Shown here piece after piece: positions 1 through 10,020 of a stretch of 64,000 nucleotides of DNA. The stretch covers positions 124,001 through 188,000 of the forward strand of contig NZ_MSIF01000013.1 of the NCBI RefSeq assembly GCF_001921215.1. Direction: 5' to 3'. Both the position numbers and the translations under genes were made by a program. The notes beneath the pieces are model-generated. The model worked only from the letters and a program-made list of their open reading frames with translations. It had not been told where the DNA came from and ran no database searches. Within the stretch, counting starts at the first letter, position 1. Every line of letters begins with the position of its first letter. Source of the stretch: Actinophytocola xinjiangensis (GTDB lineage Bacteria > Actinomycetota > Actinomycetes > Mycobacteriales > Pseudonocardiaceae).

Positions 1-358
1 GCTGGTGCGCTCGCTGATCGCGGACAGGTCCGAGCCGGTCACCGTGGCGCTGGTCGAACAGCTGGTGGTCGCCCCGCAGGGCAGGGCGCTGGTCCCCGGG
101 CTCGCCGACCTGGCCGCCGAGGCGGCCAAGCGGCGGGAACGGTCGGTGGCCTACGTGGTCTCCGCCGGCCCGCTGACCGCCCAGCAGCAGCAGCGGCTGG
201 CCTCGGCGCTGGACCGCATCTACGCGCGTCCGATCGCGCTGCACGTCGAGGTCGACCCGCGGATCCAGGGCGGCCTGGTCATCAAGGTCGGCGACGAGGT
301 CATCGACGGCAGCGCCGTCGCCCGAATCGACGAACTGCGTCGCCGCCTGGCCGGCTGA
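1..358 (+). CDS. atpH: ATP synthase delta subunit, C-terminal part
   Basis: The gene enters from the left edge; about 118 C-terminal residues are visible and it stops with TGA at 356-358. The delta subunit belongs to the peripheral stalk that joins the F1 head to the membrane sector. The visible part has the typical delta C-terminal domain, with [37 protein letters not shown] and a closing helix [12 protein letters not shown]. It lies 53 bases before atpA in the usual actinobacterial order. In many actinobacteria this subunit is fused to a b-like region, which cannot be judged here because the start is outside the window. Identity is secure from both sequence and position. Confidence 0.95.
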   Translation, partial: LVRSLIADRSEPVTVALVEQLVVAPQGRALVPGLADLAAEAAKRRERSVAYVVSAGPLTAQQQQRLASALDRIYARPIALHVEVDPRIQGGLVIKVGDEVIDGSAVARIDELRRRLAG

Positions 359-411
359 GCGGTATTGGACCCCCAGACATTGAAGTACAAGACGGTAGGA
401 GCGGGAACGCC

Positions 412-2049
412 ATGGCGGAGCTGACGATCTCGTCGGACGAGATTCGCAGTGCGATCGACAACTACGTGTCCAGTTACTCGCCCGACGTCAGTCGGGAGGA
501 GGTCGGCCTCGTCGTCGACACCGGTGACGGCGTCGCGCACGTCGAGGGCCTGCCCTCGACCATGGCCAACGAGCTGCTGGAGTTCCCCGGTGGCATCCTC
601 GGCGTCGCCCAGAACCTGGAGCCGCGCCGGATCGGTGTCGTGATCCTGGGCAACTACGAGCAGATCGAGGAGGGCCAGGAGGTCAAGCGGACCGGCCGGA
701 TCCTCTCGGTCCCGGTCGGCGAGGGCTTCCTCGGCCGGGTCGTCGACCCGCTCGGCAAGCCGCTGGACGGCCTCGGTGACATCGACTCCTCCGAGCGCCG
801 CGCCCTGGAACTGCAGGCCGCGTCGGTCGTGCAGCGCCAGCCGGTCGGCGAGCCGCTGCAGACCGGGATCACCGCGATCGACGCGATGACCCCGATCGGC
901 CGCGGTCAGCGCCAGCTGATCATCGGCGACCGCAAGACCGGCAAGACCGCCGTCTGCGTCGACACGATCATCAACCAGCGCGCCAACTGGGAGACCGGCG
1001 ACCCGAAGCAGCAGGTCCGCTGCATCTACGTCGCCGTCGGCCAGAAGGGCTCCACGATCGCCTCGGTCCGCGCGGCGCTGGAGGAGCACGGCGCGCTGGA
1101 GTACACGACGATCGTCGCGGCCCCCGCGTCCGACTCCGCCGGCTTCAAGTGGCTGGCCCCCTACACCGGTTCGGCCATCGGCCAGCACTGGATGTACCAG
1201 GGCAAGCACGTGCTGATCGTGTTCGACGACCTCACCAAGCAGGCCGAGGCCTACCGCGCGCTGTCGCTGCTGCTGCGCCGCCCGCCGGGCCGCGAGGCGT
1301 TCCCCGGCGACGTCTTCTACTTGCACTCCCGTCTGCTGGAGCGCTGCGCGAAGCTGTCCGACGAGCTCGGCGCCGGGTCGCTGACCGGTCTGCCGGTCAT
1401 CGAGACGAAGGCCAACGACATCTCGGCCTACATCCCGACGAACGTCATCTCGATCACCGACGGGCAGTGCTTCTTCCAGTCCGACCTGTTCAACTCCGGT
1501 CAGCGCCCGGCGGTCGACGTGACCACCTCGGTGTCCCGGGTCGGTGGCTCCGCCCAGGTCAAGGCCATGCGCAAGGTCTCCGGCTCGCTGCGCATCGACC
1601 TGTCGCAGTACGAGGAGCTGAAGGCGTTCGCCGCCTTCGCCTCCGACCTGGACGCCACCTCCCGCGCCCAGCTGGACCGGGGCGGCCGGCTCTACGAGCT
1701 GCTCAAGCAGCCGCAGTACTCGCCGGTGCCGGTCGAGCAGCAGGTGGTGACCGTGTTCCTCGGCACCAACGGCCACTACGACGAGGTGCCGGTCGAGGAC
1801 GTCGCGCGGTTCAACCGGGAACTGCTGGAGAACCTGCGGCACCGGCACGAGGGCATCCTCGCCGAGATCCGCTCCGGCGCCCCGTGGACCGACGAGATCG
1901 CCGAGCGGATCATCGAGGCCACCGGCGAGTTCAAGAAGGGCTTCACCACCTCCGAGGGCAAGACCCTGGTGGAGGCCGAGGCCGAGGCCATGGACGCCAA
2001 CGAGGTCGGGCAGGAGACCGTGAAGGTCACCCGCCCCGCCACGAGCTGA
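412..2049 (+). CDS. atpA: ATP synthase F1 subunit alpha
   Basis: This is the non-catalytic nucleotide-binding subunit of the F1 hexamer. The 545-residue protein has a beta-barrel N-terminus, the P-loop GDRKTGKT at residues 172-179 and the alpha/beta signature around [14 protein letters not shown]. It is about 30 residues longer than the E. coli protein. The extra residues form an acidic C-terminal tail ([17 protein letters not shown]) resembling the extension known in mycobacterial alpha subunits, where it suppresses ATP hydrolysis; that role is inferred here. The ATG at 412 follows AGGAGCGGG at 397-405. It is followed 16 bases later by atpG, so co-translation in one operon is expected. Confidence 0.99.
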   Translation: MAELTISSDEIRSAIDNYVSSYSPDVSREEVGLVVDTGDGVAHVEGLPSTMANELLEFPGGILGVAQNLEPRRIGVVILGNYEQIEEGQEVKRTGRILSVPVGEGFLGRVVDPLGKPLDGLGDIDSSERRALELQAASVVQRQPVGEPLQTGITAIDAMTPIGRGQRQLIIGDRKTGKTAVCVDTIINQRANWETGDPKQQVRCIYVAVGQKGSTIASVRAALEEHGALEYTTIVAAPASDSAGFKWLAPYTGSAIGQHWMYQGKHVLIVFDDLTKQAEAYRALSLLLRRPPGREAFPGDVFYLHSRLLERCAKLSDELGAGSLTGLPVIETKANDISAYIPTNVISITDGQCFFQSDLFNSGQRPAVDVTTSVSRVGGSAQVKAMRKVSGSLRIDLSQYEELKAFAAFASDLDATSRAQLDRGGRLYELLKQPQYSPVPVEQQVVTVFLGTNGHYDEVPVEDVARFNRELLENLRHRHEGILAEIRSGAPWTDEIAERIIEATGEFKKGFTTSEGKTLVEAEAEAMDANEVGQETVKVTRPATS

Positions 2050-2065
2050 CCGGGACGAGAACCGC

Positions 2066-4443
<2,378 letters not shown>

Positions 4444-4458
4444 CGCCTGACCGACACG

Positions 4459-4491
4459 AACGGCGCCCCCGGTCCGACCGGGGGCGCCGTT
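4459..4491. terminator. Strong hairpin terminator after atpD
   Basis: A perfect inverted repeat has arms at 4459-4474 and 4476-4491, very GC-rich in the core and with AA/TT at the outer ends, followed by TTCGTCGTCTC. It sits between the atpD stop and the stop of the opposing gene at 4512. It can therefore end transcription from both sides and would uncouple atpC from the upstream atp genes. Confidence 0.85.
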
Positions 4492-4511
4492 CGTCGTCTC
4501 TCAGTGGCGTC

Positions 4512-5831
4512 TCACTTGGCGTTGGCCAGGTCCAGGAAGTGGTCGCCGGCCTGTACGTGGGTCGCCTCCGGGGGCAGCAGGCCAGCGTCGCGGAAGGGCG
4601 CGGACCAGGCACCGTCCCACCCGGTCCGGTAGGTCAGCTCCTCGCCGAACGCGGCCACCACATAGCCACCGTTGTCCGGCAGCCGCACGGCCACCGGCAG
4701 GGAATGGTCGGTGGTGCCCGCGCGGCGCACGTCGTAGCCGCCGTCGCCCCGGGGCATCGCGACGTAGACGTACGCGGCCTCGTCGAGTTCCTGGTGCTCG
4801 CCGATCATCAGCACGCCGTCCTGGACCCTCGCCATGACCAGCCACGGTGACCGGCGCTCCTGGTAGGACCACGGGTCGAGCTGGCCGCTGTCACGCAGGG
4901 CCTTCGTGAACTCGGCGGAGGCGTCGAACCGGTCGCCGACACTGCTGGCGGCGTCGTTGGCGCCGAGGTCGACCGTGCGGTCCCAGGGCAGGCCGCGGGC
5001 CGTCGGGACGGCGTCCCGGCCGGTCATCACGAGCGGCCGGATCCGGTCGGGGTCCATGTTCTCCGGGGTCGGCTCGGCTCCGGCGACGAGGCGGACGTTG
5101 AGCTTGTTGCTGTTGTCGTAGAGGTCCTGGACGATCACGCCGTCGGTCGCCTCGTACGGCATCCAGTGACGCTGCGATCCCTCGTCGGTGTAGGTGATCT
5201 CACGGGAGAGCCACAGCTCGGTGCCGGGACGGGCGACGGCCACGACGGTCCGGTTGTCGGGCAGGACGAACTGGCCCTGCTCGCCGGGGCCGTCGAGCTG
5301 CAGGCCCAGCAGGCGGGGCGCGGTGGTGTTCGGCGGGGTCGCGACCACGCCGGTGAGGATCCGCTCGTCGTCGGGCGAGAGCCGGACCACTTCCATGACG
5401 ATCGCGGCCTCGCCGTAGCCGTTGATGGTGTCGCCGGCCCAGTACACGTGCGGGTCGCCCGGCCGGTCGTCGAAGGTGCCGTTCTGGTTGGCGGGCCGGC
5501 CGGTCCGCAGCCCGGTGGTCCACGCCTCGATGATCTCGGTGACCCGCAGAGGGTCGTCGACGTGCTCGCCGCCCTGGTAGGACATGCGCCAGTCCCGCGA
5601 CGGCTCGGTCTGCTGGGAGGCGCCGGGCGCCGGCGGCGCGGACAACGGGGTCGGCCCGGTCATGGCGATGGCGGCGACGGCGGCCGTCCCGACGACCGCG
5701 GAGGCCATCGCGACCCGGTTGCGCCGGCGGCGGCGCCGCCCGCCGGCGACGACGTCACCGGCGAACCCGTCCCGTGGGGTGAGGTCCTCGGTGGCGTCCC
5801 GCAGGGCCTGGGTGAGGTCACGGCTGTCCAT
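4512..5831 (-). CDS. Single-pass membrane protein paired with ECF sigma factor, putative anti-sigma/sensor
   Basis: The 439-residue protein overlaps the end of the sigma factor gene by 14 bases, the usual arrangement for a sigma/anti-sigma pair. The N-terminus is a short cytoplasmic region (MDSRDLTQALRDATEDLTPR) followed by an arginine stretch near residues 32-37. One membrane segment lies at about 38-58 (RVAMASAVVGTAAVAAIAMT). The remaining ~380 residues would be extracytoplasmic and begin with a Pro/Ala-rich linker. I see no zinc anti-sigma (ZAS) HxxxCxxC motif and do not recognise the external domain. A membrane-linked regulator or sensor of the adjacent sigma factor is inferred from context only. 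Confidence 0.6.
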   Translation of the reverse strand: MDSRDLTQALRDATEDLTPRDGFAGDVVAGGRRRRRRNRVAMASAVVGTAAVAAIAMTGPTPLSAPPAPGASQQTEPSRDWRMSYQGGEHVDDPLRVTEIIEAWTTGLRTGRPANQNGTFDDRPGDPHVYWAGDTINGYGEAAIVMEVVRLSPDDERILTGVVATPPNTTAPRLLGLQLDGPGEQGQFVLPDNRTVVAVARPGTELWLSREITYTDEGSQRHWMPYEATDGVIVQDLYDNSNKLNVRLVAGAEPTPENMDPDRIRPLVMTGRDAVPTARGLPWDRTVDLGANDAASSVGDRFDASAEFTKALRDSGQLDPWSYQERRSPWLVMARVQDGVLMIGEHQELDEAAYVYVAMPRGDGGYDVRRAGTTDHSLPVAVRLPDNGGYVVAAFGEELTYRTGWDGAWSAPFRDAGLLPPEATHVQAGDHFLDLANAK

Positions 5832-6339
5832 CTGCTGCTCCGGTGGTGGCTGTCGCCGACGGGGTGAGGTGTTCGCGCAGGCGGGCGAGGCCGCGGGAGG
5901 TCTGGCTCTTGACGGTGCCGACCCCGCAGCGTAAGACGGCGGCGGTGTCGGCGGCGGACAGGTCGTCGAAGAAACGCAGGACCAGCACGGCCCGCATCCT
6001 GGTCGGCAGGGTGGCCAGCGCGCGGACCACGAGGTCGTGGGTGAGGATGTGCTGCTCGGGCCCGGCGACCGGCGGGGCGGGGACGTCGATGGCCAGCGGC
6101 GCCTCGGTGACCCGGCGGGAGCGATGTCGCCAGCGGTTGGTGGCGGCGTTGACGAGGGCGGCGCGGACGTAGGCCTCGGGGTTGTCGCGGATGCGCCGCC
6201 AGCGGGGGAAGACCCGTTCGAGGACCTCCTGGAGCAGGTCCTCGGCCGCGGCGTGGTCGCCGCCGCAGAGCAGGTAGGCGGAGCGCAGCAGCGTGGGGGA
6301 GCGGTGTGTCACGAAGTCGGTGAACTCCGCGTCTCTCAT
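5818..6339 (-). CDS. ECF sigma factor, SigE-like (SigE family)
   Basis: This 173-residue protein has sigma region 2 (SAYLLCGGDHAAAEDLLQEV and VNAATNRWRHRSRR) and region 4 (LPTRMRAVLVLRFFDDLSAA, then CGVGTVKSQTSRGLARLREH) and nothing else, the layout of a small ECF sigma factor. It resembles the SigE family common in Streptomyces and Pseudonocardiales. It directs RNA polymerase to a dedicated promoter set, probably including its own. The downstream overlapping membrane protein is its likely partner. Both genes lie, on the opposite strand, between atpD and atpC. Confidence 0.9.
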   Translation of the reverse strand: MRDAEFTDFVTHRSPTLLRSAYLLCGGDHAAAEDLLQEVLERVFPRWRRIRDNPEAYVRAALVNAATNRWRHRSRRVTEAPLAIDVPAPPVAGPEQHILTHDLVVRALATLPTRMRAVLVLRFFDDLSAADTAAVLRCGVGTVKSQTSRGLARLREHLTPSATATTGAADGQP

Positions 6340-6360
6340 GGGGTGCCCCAGTGTTTCGGT

Positions 6361-6380
6361 CGGGTGACTCGTTTCACCCG
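6361..6380. promoter_or_regulatory. Inverted repeat between sigma factor and atpC
   Basis: CGGGTGA at 6361-6367 and TCACCCG at 6374-6380 form a 7-bp inverted repeat with a 6-base gap. It lies 21 bases upstream of the sigma factor start and about 80 bases before atpC. It could be an operator or a short hairpin in the divergent promoter region. No clear -35/-10 pair for atpC was found, although atpC has a strong ribosome site, GAGGGAGG at 6445-6452. Confidence 0.35.
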
Positions 6381-6458
6381 TAATGACACCGGGCTGGTGG
6401 GAGAGGTTGCGAGCAGGTCAATTAGACTTCGGCACAAGCTCATTGAGGGAGGTACCGC

Positions 6459-6821
6459 GTGGCCGAGATGTCCGTCCAGCTGGTCGCCGTGGAACGACGC
6501 CTGTGGTCGGGTACCGCCACGTTTGTCGTAGCCCAGACCACCGAGGGCGAAATCGGTATCATGCCCGGTCACGAGCCTGTGCTCGGCCAGTTGGTCGAGG
6601 GTGGCGTGGTGACCGTCCGCACGACTGACGGTGAGACCGTGACCGCCGCGGTACACGGAGGTTTCCTCTCGGTGACCGCCGACACGGTCAGTGTCCTGGC
6701 CGAGTCCGCCGATCTGGCCGATGAGATCGACATCGCCCAGGCGAGGGCGGACCTCGACGCCGACGAGCACACGCGAGCGAGAGCCCTCGCTCGCCTCCGC
6801 GCAGCGGGACAGACGGACTGA
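6459..6821 (+). CDS. atpC: ATP synthase F1 subunit epsilon
   Basis: This 120-residue protein is the epsilon subunit, a rotor-stalk component that modulates ATP hydrolysis. It has the N-terminal beta-sandwich ([36 protein letters not shown]) and a short C-terminal helical part ([19 protein letters not shown]). The GTG at 6459 is chosen because GAGGGAGG lies six bases upstream; an in-frame ATG at 6468 is the alternative. The gene is cut off from atpD by a terminator and two opposing genes, so it must have its own promoter. DUF2550 follows 19 bases later, the usual actinobacterial neighbour. Confidence 0.97.
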   Translation: MAEMSVQLVAVERRLWSGTATFVVAQTTEGEIGIMPGHEPVLGQLVEGGVVTVRTTDGETVTAAVHGGFLSVTADTVSVLAESADLADEIDIAQARADLDADEHTRARALARLRAAGQTD

Positions 6822-6840
6822 CGGCAGGCAGCGGGCCGTC

Positions 6841-7284
6841 GTGGACATCACTGTCGTCGTCGTAGCGGTCCTCTTCCTGGTCACTGTCGTGCTCGCCTGG
6901 CTGGCGGTGCGGCGTCTGAGGGCCCTGCGTTCGGGTGGTGTGCACGCGGCGCTGAGAACGCGTCTGGACGACACCGGCAAGGGCTGGCATCTGGGCGTGG
7001 GCCGCTACCAGGGCGACGAGTTCGTGTGGTTCAGGGTGCTGAGCCTGCGTCCCGGGCCCGACCGGGTGATCCACCGCAGCGGTCTGGAGATAGCTGATCG
7101 CCGCGAGCCCCTGGGGGCGGAGCTGTACAGCATGCCGCCCGCGTCCCGGGTGCTCCGCTTCCGGGCTCCCGCCACCAGCGCACCGGAGCCCGACGTCGAG
7201 ATCGCCATGGGCCCGGACGCCCTCACCGGCTTCCTGTCGTGGCTGGAGTCGGCCCCGCCCGGTCGGCTGCCCTGGGCGTCCTGA
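6841..7284 (+). CDS. DUF2550 family membrane-anchored protein
   Basis: This 147-residue protein starts at GTG 6841 with one N-terminal membrane segment (DITVVVVAVLFLVTVVLAWL), then a basic stretch and a soluble domain containing GKGWHLGVGRYQGDEFVWFR. A DUF2550 protein directly after atpC is conserved across actinobacteria; its function is not known. Longer reading in the same frame would run into atpC and is not supported. It converges with the cobalamin adenosyltransferase, with only 13 bases between the two stops and no hairpin there. Confidence 0.9.
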   Translation: MDITVVVVAVLFLVTVVLAWLAVRRLRALRSGGVHAALRTRLDDTGKGWHLGVGRYQGDEFVWFRVLSLRPGPDRVIHRSGLEIADRREPLGAELYSMPPASRVLRFRAPATSAPEPDVEIAMGPDALTGFLSWLESAPPGRLPWAS

Positions 7285-7297
7285 GGAGCCCGTGTGG

Positions 7298-7870
7298 TCA
7301 GCGCTCGCCGCCCGGCTTCCACAGGATGTCGCCGTCCGGGTTGGCCGCCCGGGACAGGACGAACAACAGGTCGGACAGCCGATTGAGATACCGGGCCGCC
7401 AGCGGGTTGCTCTGCTCGGCCTCGGTCTCCAGCAACTGCCAGGCACTCCGCTCGGCTCGGCGGGTGACGGTTCGAGCCACGTGCAGCAGCGCGGCGCCCG
7501 CTGTTCCCCCAGGCAGAATGAATGAGTTCAACTTCTCCAACCGTTCATTGAACTCGTCACACCACCCCTCAAGCCGCTCAAGATAACTCTCGGTAATCCG
7601 CAACGGCGGATATTTGGGGTCCTCCACAACGGGCGAACACAAATCCGCGCCCACATCGAACAGATCGTTCTGCACCCGCCGCAAAACCCCGACGATCTCG
7701 TCCCCCAGACCGCCCATGGCGACGGCGACACCAATAGCCGCATTGGCCTCATCCACATCCGCATAAGCGGCGAGGCGAGAGTCGGTCTTGGACACCCGCC
7801 GCCCGTCCCCCAGCGCGGTGGTCCCGTTGTCCCCGACCTTCGTGTACACGCGCGTGATATGAACCGCCAT
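7298..7870 (-). CDS. PduO-type ATP:cob(I)alamin adenosyltransferase
   Basis: This enzyme transfers the adenosyl group of ATP to cob(I)alamin to make adenosylcobalamin, the cofactor of acyl-CoA mutases such as the one at 16962. The 190-residue protein begins MAVHITRVYTKVGDNGTTAL and carries the family motifs LGDGRRVSKTDSRLAAYADV, TRRAERSAWQL and LNRLSDLLFVLSRAAN. The ATG at 7870 matches the family start; an ATG 18 bases upstream would only add MGIVRG and lacks a ribosome site. It converges on DUF2550. The intergenic region upstream contains a large tandem repeat. Confidence 0.95.
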   Translation of the reverse strand: MAVHITRVYTKVGDNGTTALGDGRRVSKTDSRLAAYADVDEANAAIGVAVAMGGLGDEIVGVLRRVQNDLFDVGADLCSPVVEDPKYPPLRITESYLERLEGWCDEFNERLEKLNSFILPGGTAGAALLHVARTVTRRAERSAWQLLETEAEQSNPLAARYLNRLSDLLFVLSRAANPDGDILWKPGGER

Positions 7871-7951
7871 ACCCCGAACGATACCCATTCCCCCACGTCA
7901 CCCACACCGCCACCACTTCCCGAAGCCCTGACCCCCTGACCCTCGCCGTCT

Positions 7952-8255
7952 GCGTGGCTTGGTGCTCGGGTCTGCGTGTCGTGCTGTGTGCGTGGCTTGG
8001 TGCTTGGGTCTGCTTGTCGTGCTGTGTGCGTGGCTTGGTGCTTGGGTCTGCTTGTCGTGCTGTGTGCGTGGCTTGGTGCTTGGGTCTGCTTGTCGTGCTG
8101 TGTGCGTGGCTTGGTGCTTGGGTCTGCTTGTCGTGCTGTGTGCGTGGCTTGGTGCTTGGGTCTGCTTGTCGTGCTGTGTGCGTGGCTTGGTGCTTGGGTC
8201 TGCTTGTCGTGCTGTGTGCGTGGCTTGGTGCTCGGGTCTGCTTGTCGTGCTGTGT
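7952..8255 (+). repeat. 38-bp tandem repeat, eight full units
   Basis: Eight head-to-tail units of 38 bases start at 7952, 7990, 8028, 8066, 8104, 8142, 8180 and 8218. Each begins GCGTGGCTTGGTGCT and ends TCGTGCTGTGT. The inner units are identical; the first and last carry single-base changes, and a ninth degenerate copy starts at 8256. Because 38 is not a multiple of three, all plus frames stay open through the array, which explains several spurious open frames. No unique spacers are present, so this is not CRISPR. Confidence 0.97.
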
Positions 8256-8476
8256 GCCTGGCTTGCCGTCCCGGCCTGCTTGTCGTTGCCGCCCGCTTCC
8301 CTCGCTGCCCTGACCCTGAACTCCGCACCTCGCTACCGCTTCCTCACCGCTTCCTCACCGCCTCACCTCTGCCGCTCAGCTGTCTGGCCGCTCCATCTCC
8401 TCACCGCCACCGCCCAGCTCCCTTCTCCTCACCACACCTCTCGCCGTCCTCACCGCCGAACTGCCCCCCACCCTGG

Positions 8477-8506
8477 GCCGAAGCCGAAGCCGAAGCCGAA
8501 GCCGAA
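8477..8506 (+). repeat. GCCGAA hexanucleotide repeat, five units
   Basis: Five perfect GCCGAA units run from 8477 to 8506, followed by GCCGGGA variants. The run lies between the 38-bp repeat and the peptidase pseudogene, in DNA with no supported gene. It looks like a simple slippage repeat. Confidence 0.85.
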
Positions 8507-8592
8507 GCCGGGAGCCGAACCCGGGAGCCCGAACGCCGGAGTCGCAGGCAGTCGAGCCGCAGCCCAGTGCCCAGCTCCAACACGATCTGGCC

Positions 8593-8725
8593 GCACCAGC
8601 GAGCCGTGGCCGCCGTCGTAGCGGTACACCTGGAAGTCGGCGCTGCGGGCGCCGAGCCGGTCGAGGTGGTTGTCGATCTGCCGATCGCCACCGGGTCGTT
8701 CTCGCCGGCCACCACGAGCACCGGC
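8593..8725 (-). pseudogene. Fragment of an S9 (prolyl oligopeptidase-like) peptidase C-terminus, frameshifted
   Basis: Read on the minus strand, one frame gives APVLVVAGENDP. After a shift near 8685-8690 another gives RQIDNHLDRLGARSADFQ followed by VYRYDGGHGSLV. This is the order found at the C-terminus of actinobacterial S9 peptidases, which have GENDP with the catalytic Asp and a GHG motif with the catalytic His. Only about 45 residues are recognisable; neither flank continues the family. I read it as the remnant of a deleted gene. The identification rests on motif memory, not on a search. Confidence 0.6.
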
Positions 8726-8934
8726 GCGCGCTCAACCCACCAACCACTCCGCCGAACAGGCCTCGCCAACCGGCGTGACCTCGGGACCACAGGCACTCAC
8801 GTCGCGACCGTGTCCCTACACCGACAAGCTCCGTGTTCGCCGGTTGTGACCCCGCCTGCCACGGCACGCGAGGTCCCGCCCCGAACTATCTCTGCCCGCC
8901 TTGCCGCCGCCGGCCACCACCAGGAGCGACCCGG

Positions 8935-9891
8935 TCAACTTCCCCGATGACCCACCACGGGCGACGTTTCGAGCAGTGTCTTACCCACCGTCACCCTCGC
9001 CTCGATGGCCGCATGCGCGTCAGCGGCCGCCGACAGCGGAAACCGCTGCCCGATCAGCGGCCGAAGACGGCCAGCCGCACCGTCGGCGAGCGCCGCCTCG
9101 GTGAACCCGCGCAGCTCAGCCGGGGCGGGGGAGGGCCGAACCAGCGTCACACCCCGCGCCGACGCCTCGTCCACGGTCACGTCGTTCCACGTCCCGCTGG
9201 CCAGCCCGTAGACCACCAGCCGCCCGCCGACACGCAGCGCGCCGAACGCCGCGCGGCCGATGTCGCCGCCGACACCGTCGAACACCACGTCGACCTCGCC
9301 GACCTGGTCAGTCCAGCCCGGCCTCAGGTAGTCCACCGCGAGGTCAGCGCCCCGGTCGAGAGCGACGGCGACCTTGCGTGCCCCACCCGCCGCCGCGATG
9401 ACGTACGCCCCGGCGGCCCTGGCCAGCTGGACCAGCAGGCCACCCACCCCACCCGCGGCCGCCTCGACCAGCACCCGGTCGCCGCGTCGCAGCCCGGCGG
9501 CGTCCGTGAGCATCGTGGCCGTCCGGCCGTCGGCGAGCAGCGCCACCGCGTCGTCCAGCGCCAGCCCGCGCGGCACGACGAACAACCCGGCGGCGTCCAC
9601 CGCGACCCGTTCGGCGTACCCGCCGGATCCGCCGGTGCTGGTGACGACCGTGGCCCCAACCAGCTTGGGGTCCTCGGCCGCCCGGACGACACCGCCGACA
9701 CCGTTGCCGAGAATCATCGGCAACTCCGGCCGGTAGGGCCCGTTCCCGGCCCGGACCTGCGTCTCCACGAACGTGATGTTCCCGAACGTCACGTCGACCA
9801 GAGCCTGCCCCGGCCCGACGACCGGCTCGGGAGAATCCCTCGCAACCAGCACTTCGGGGCTTCCGAATTTCGTCAACCACACCGCACGCAT
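8935..9891 (-). CDS. Zinc-independent quinone oxidoreductase / MDR-family alcohol dehydrogenase
   Basis: This 318-residue medium-chain dehydrogenase/reductase starts MRAVWLTKFGSPEVL at ATG 9891, with GGAGG just upstream. An earlier in-frame ATG at 9930 lacks that site. The N-terminal half is the GroES-like domain (GQALVDVTFGNITFVETQVR). The cofactor domain has the NADPH-type motif AAAGGVGGLLVQLARAAG, and VFDGVGGDIGRAAFGALRVG is typical of quinone oxidoreductases. There are no zinc-binding cysteines. It is expected to reduce quinones or enones with NADPH. It is transcribed away from murA, and no partner gene is evident. Confidence 0.88.
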   Translation of the reverse strand: MRAVWLTKFGSPEVLVARDSPEPVVGPGQALVDVTFGNITFVETQVRAGNGPYRPELPMILGNGVGGVVRAAEDPKLVGATVVTSTGGSGGYAERVAVDAAGLFVVPRGLALDDAVALLADGRTATMLTDAAGLRRGDRVLVEAAAGGVGGLLVQLARAAGAYVIAAAGGARKVAVALDRGADLAVDYLRPGWTDQVGEVDVVFDGVGGDIGRAAFGALRVGGRLVVYGLASGTWNDVTVDEASARGVTLVRPSPAPAELRGFTEAALADGAAGRLRPLIGQRFPLSAAADAHAAIEARVTVGKTLLETSPVVGHRGS

Positions 9892-10020
9892 AGGTCCTCC
9901 GCTCGACGCTGTATCGATGACAGCCTGCAATCTCGAGCAAAGTCGAGGTCAACGGGCGCGGCTCGCGGTCGACCGGGGGGTTCGTGGCGCAGCCGGTGGA
10001 CTCGGGCATGATGGGCGCTC

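Larger units (their letters stand above)
7871..8934. other. 1.06-kb intergenic region with repeats and a pseudogene scrap
   Basis: No intact gene is credible here. The stretch holds the 38-bp tandem repeat (7952-8255), a GCCGAA hexanucleotide run (8477-8506) and a frameshifted peptidase fragment on the minus strand (8593-8725). From 7940 to 8312 the plus strand contains no adenine at all. The remainder (8313-8476 and 8726-8934) is pyrimidine-rich or unremarkable and I see nothing further in it. Confidence 0.8.

Noticed and set aside
7952-8255. Possible CRISPR array
   Set aside because: Units are contiguous with no unique spacers, and no cas genes are present.
7954-8950. Several long frames through the 38-bp repeat on both strands
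   Set aside because: The unit length of 38 keeps all three frames open. The products are pure repeat peptides with no ribosome site or domain.
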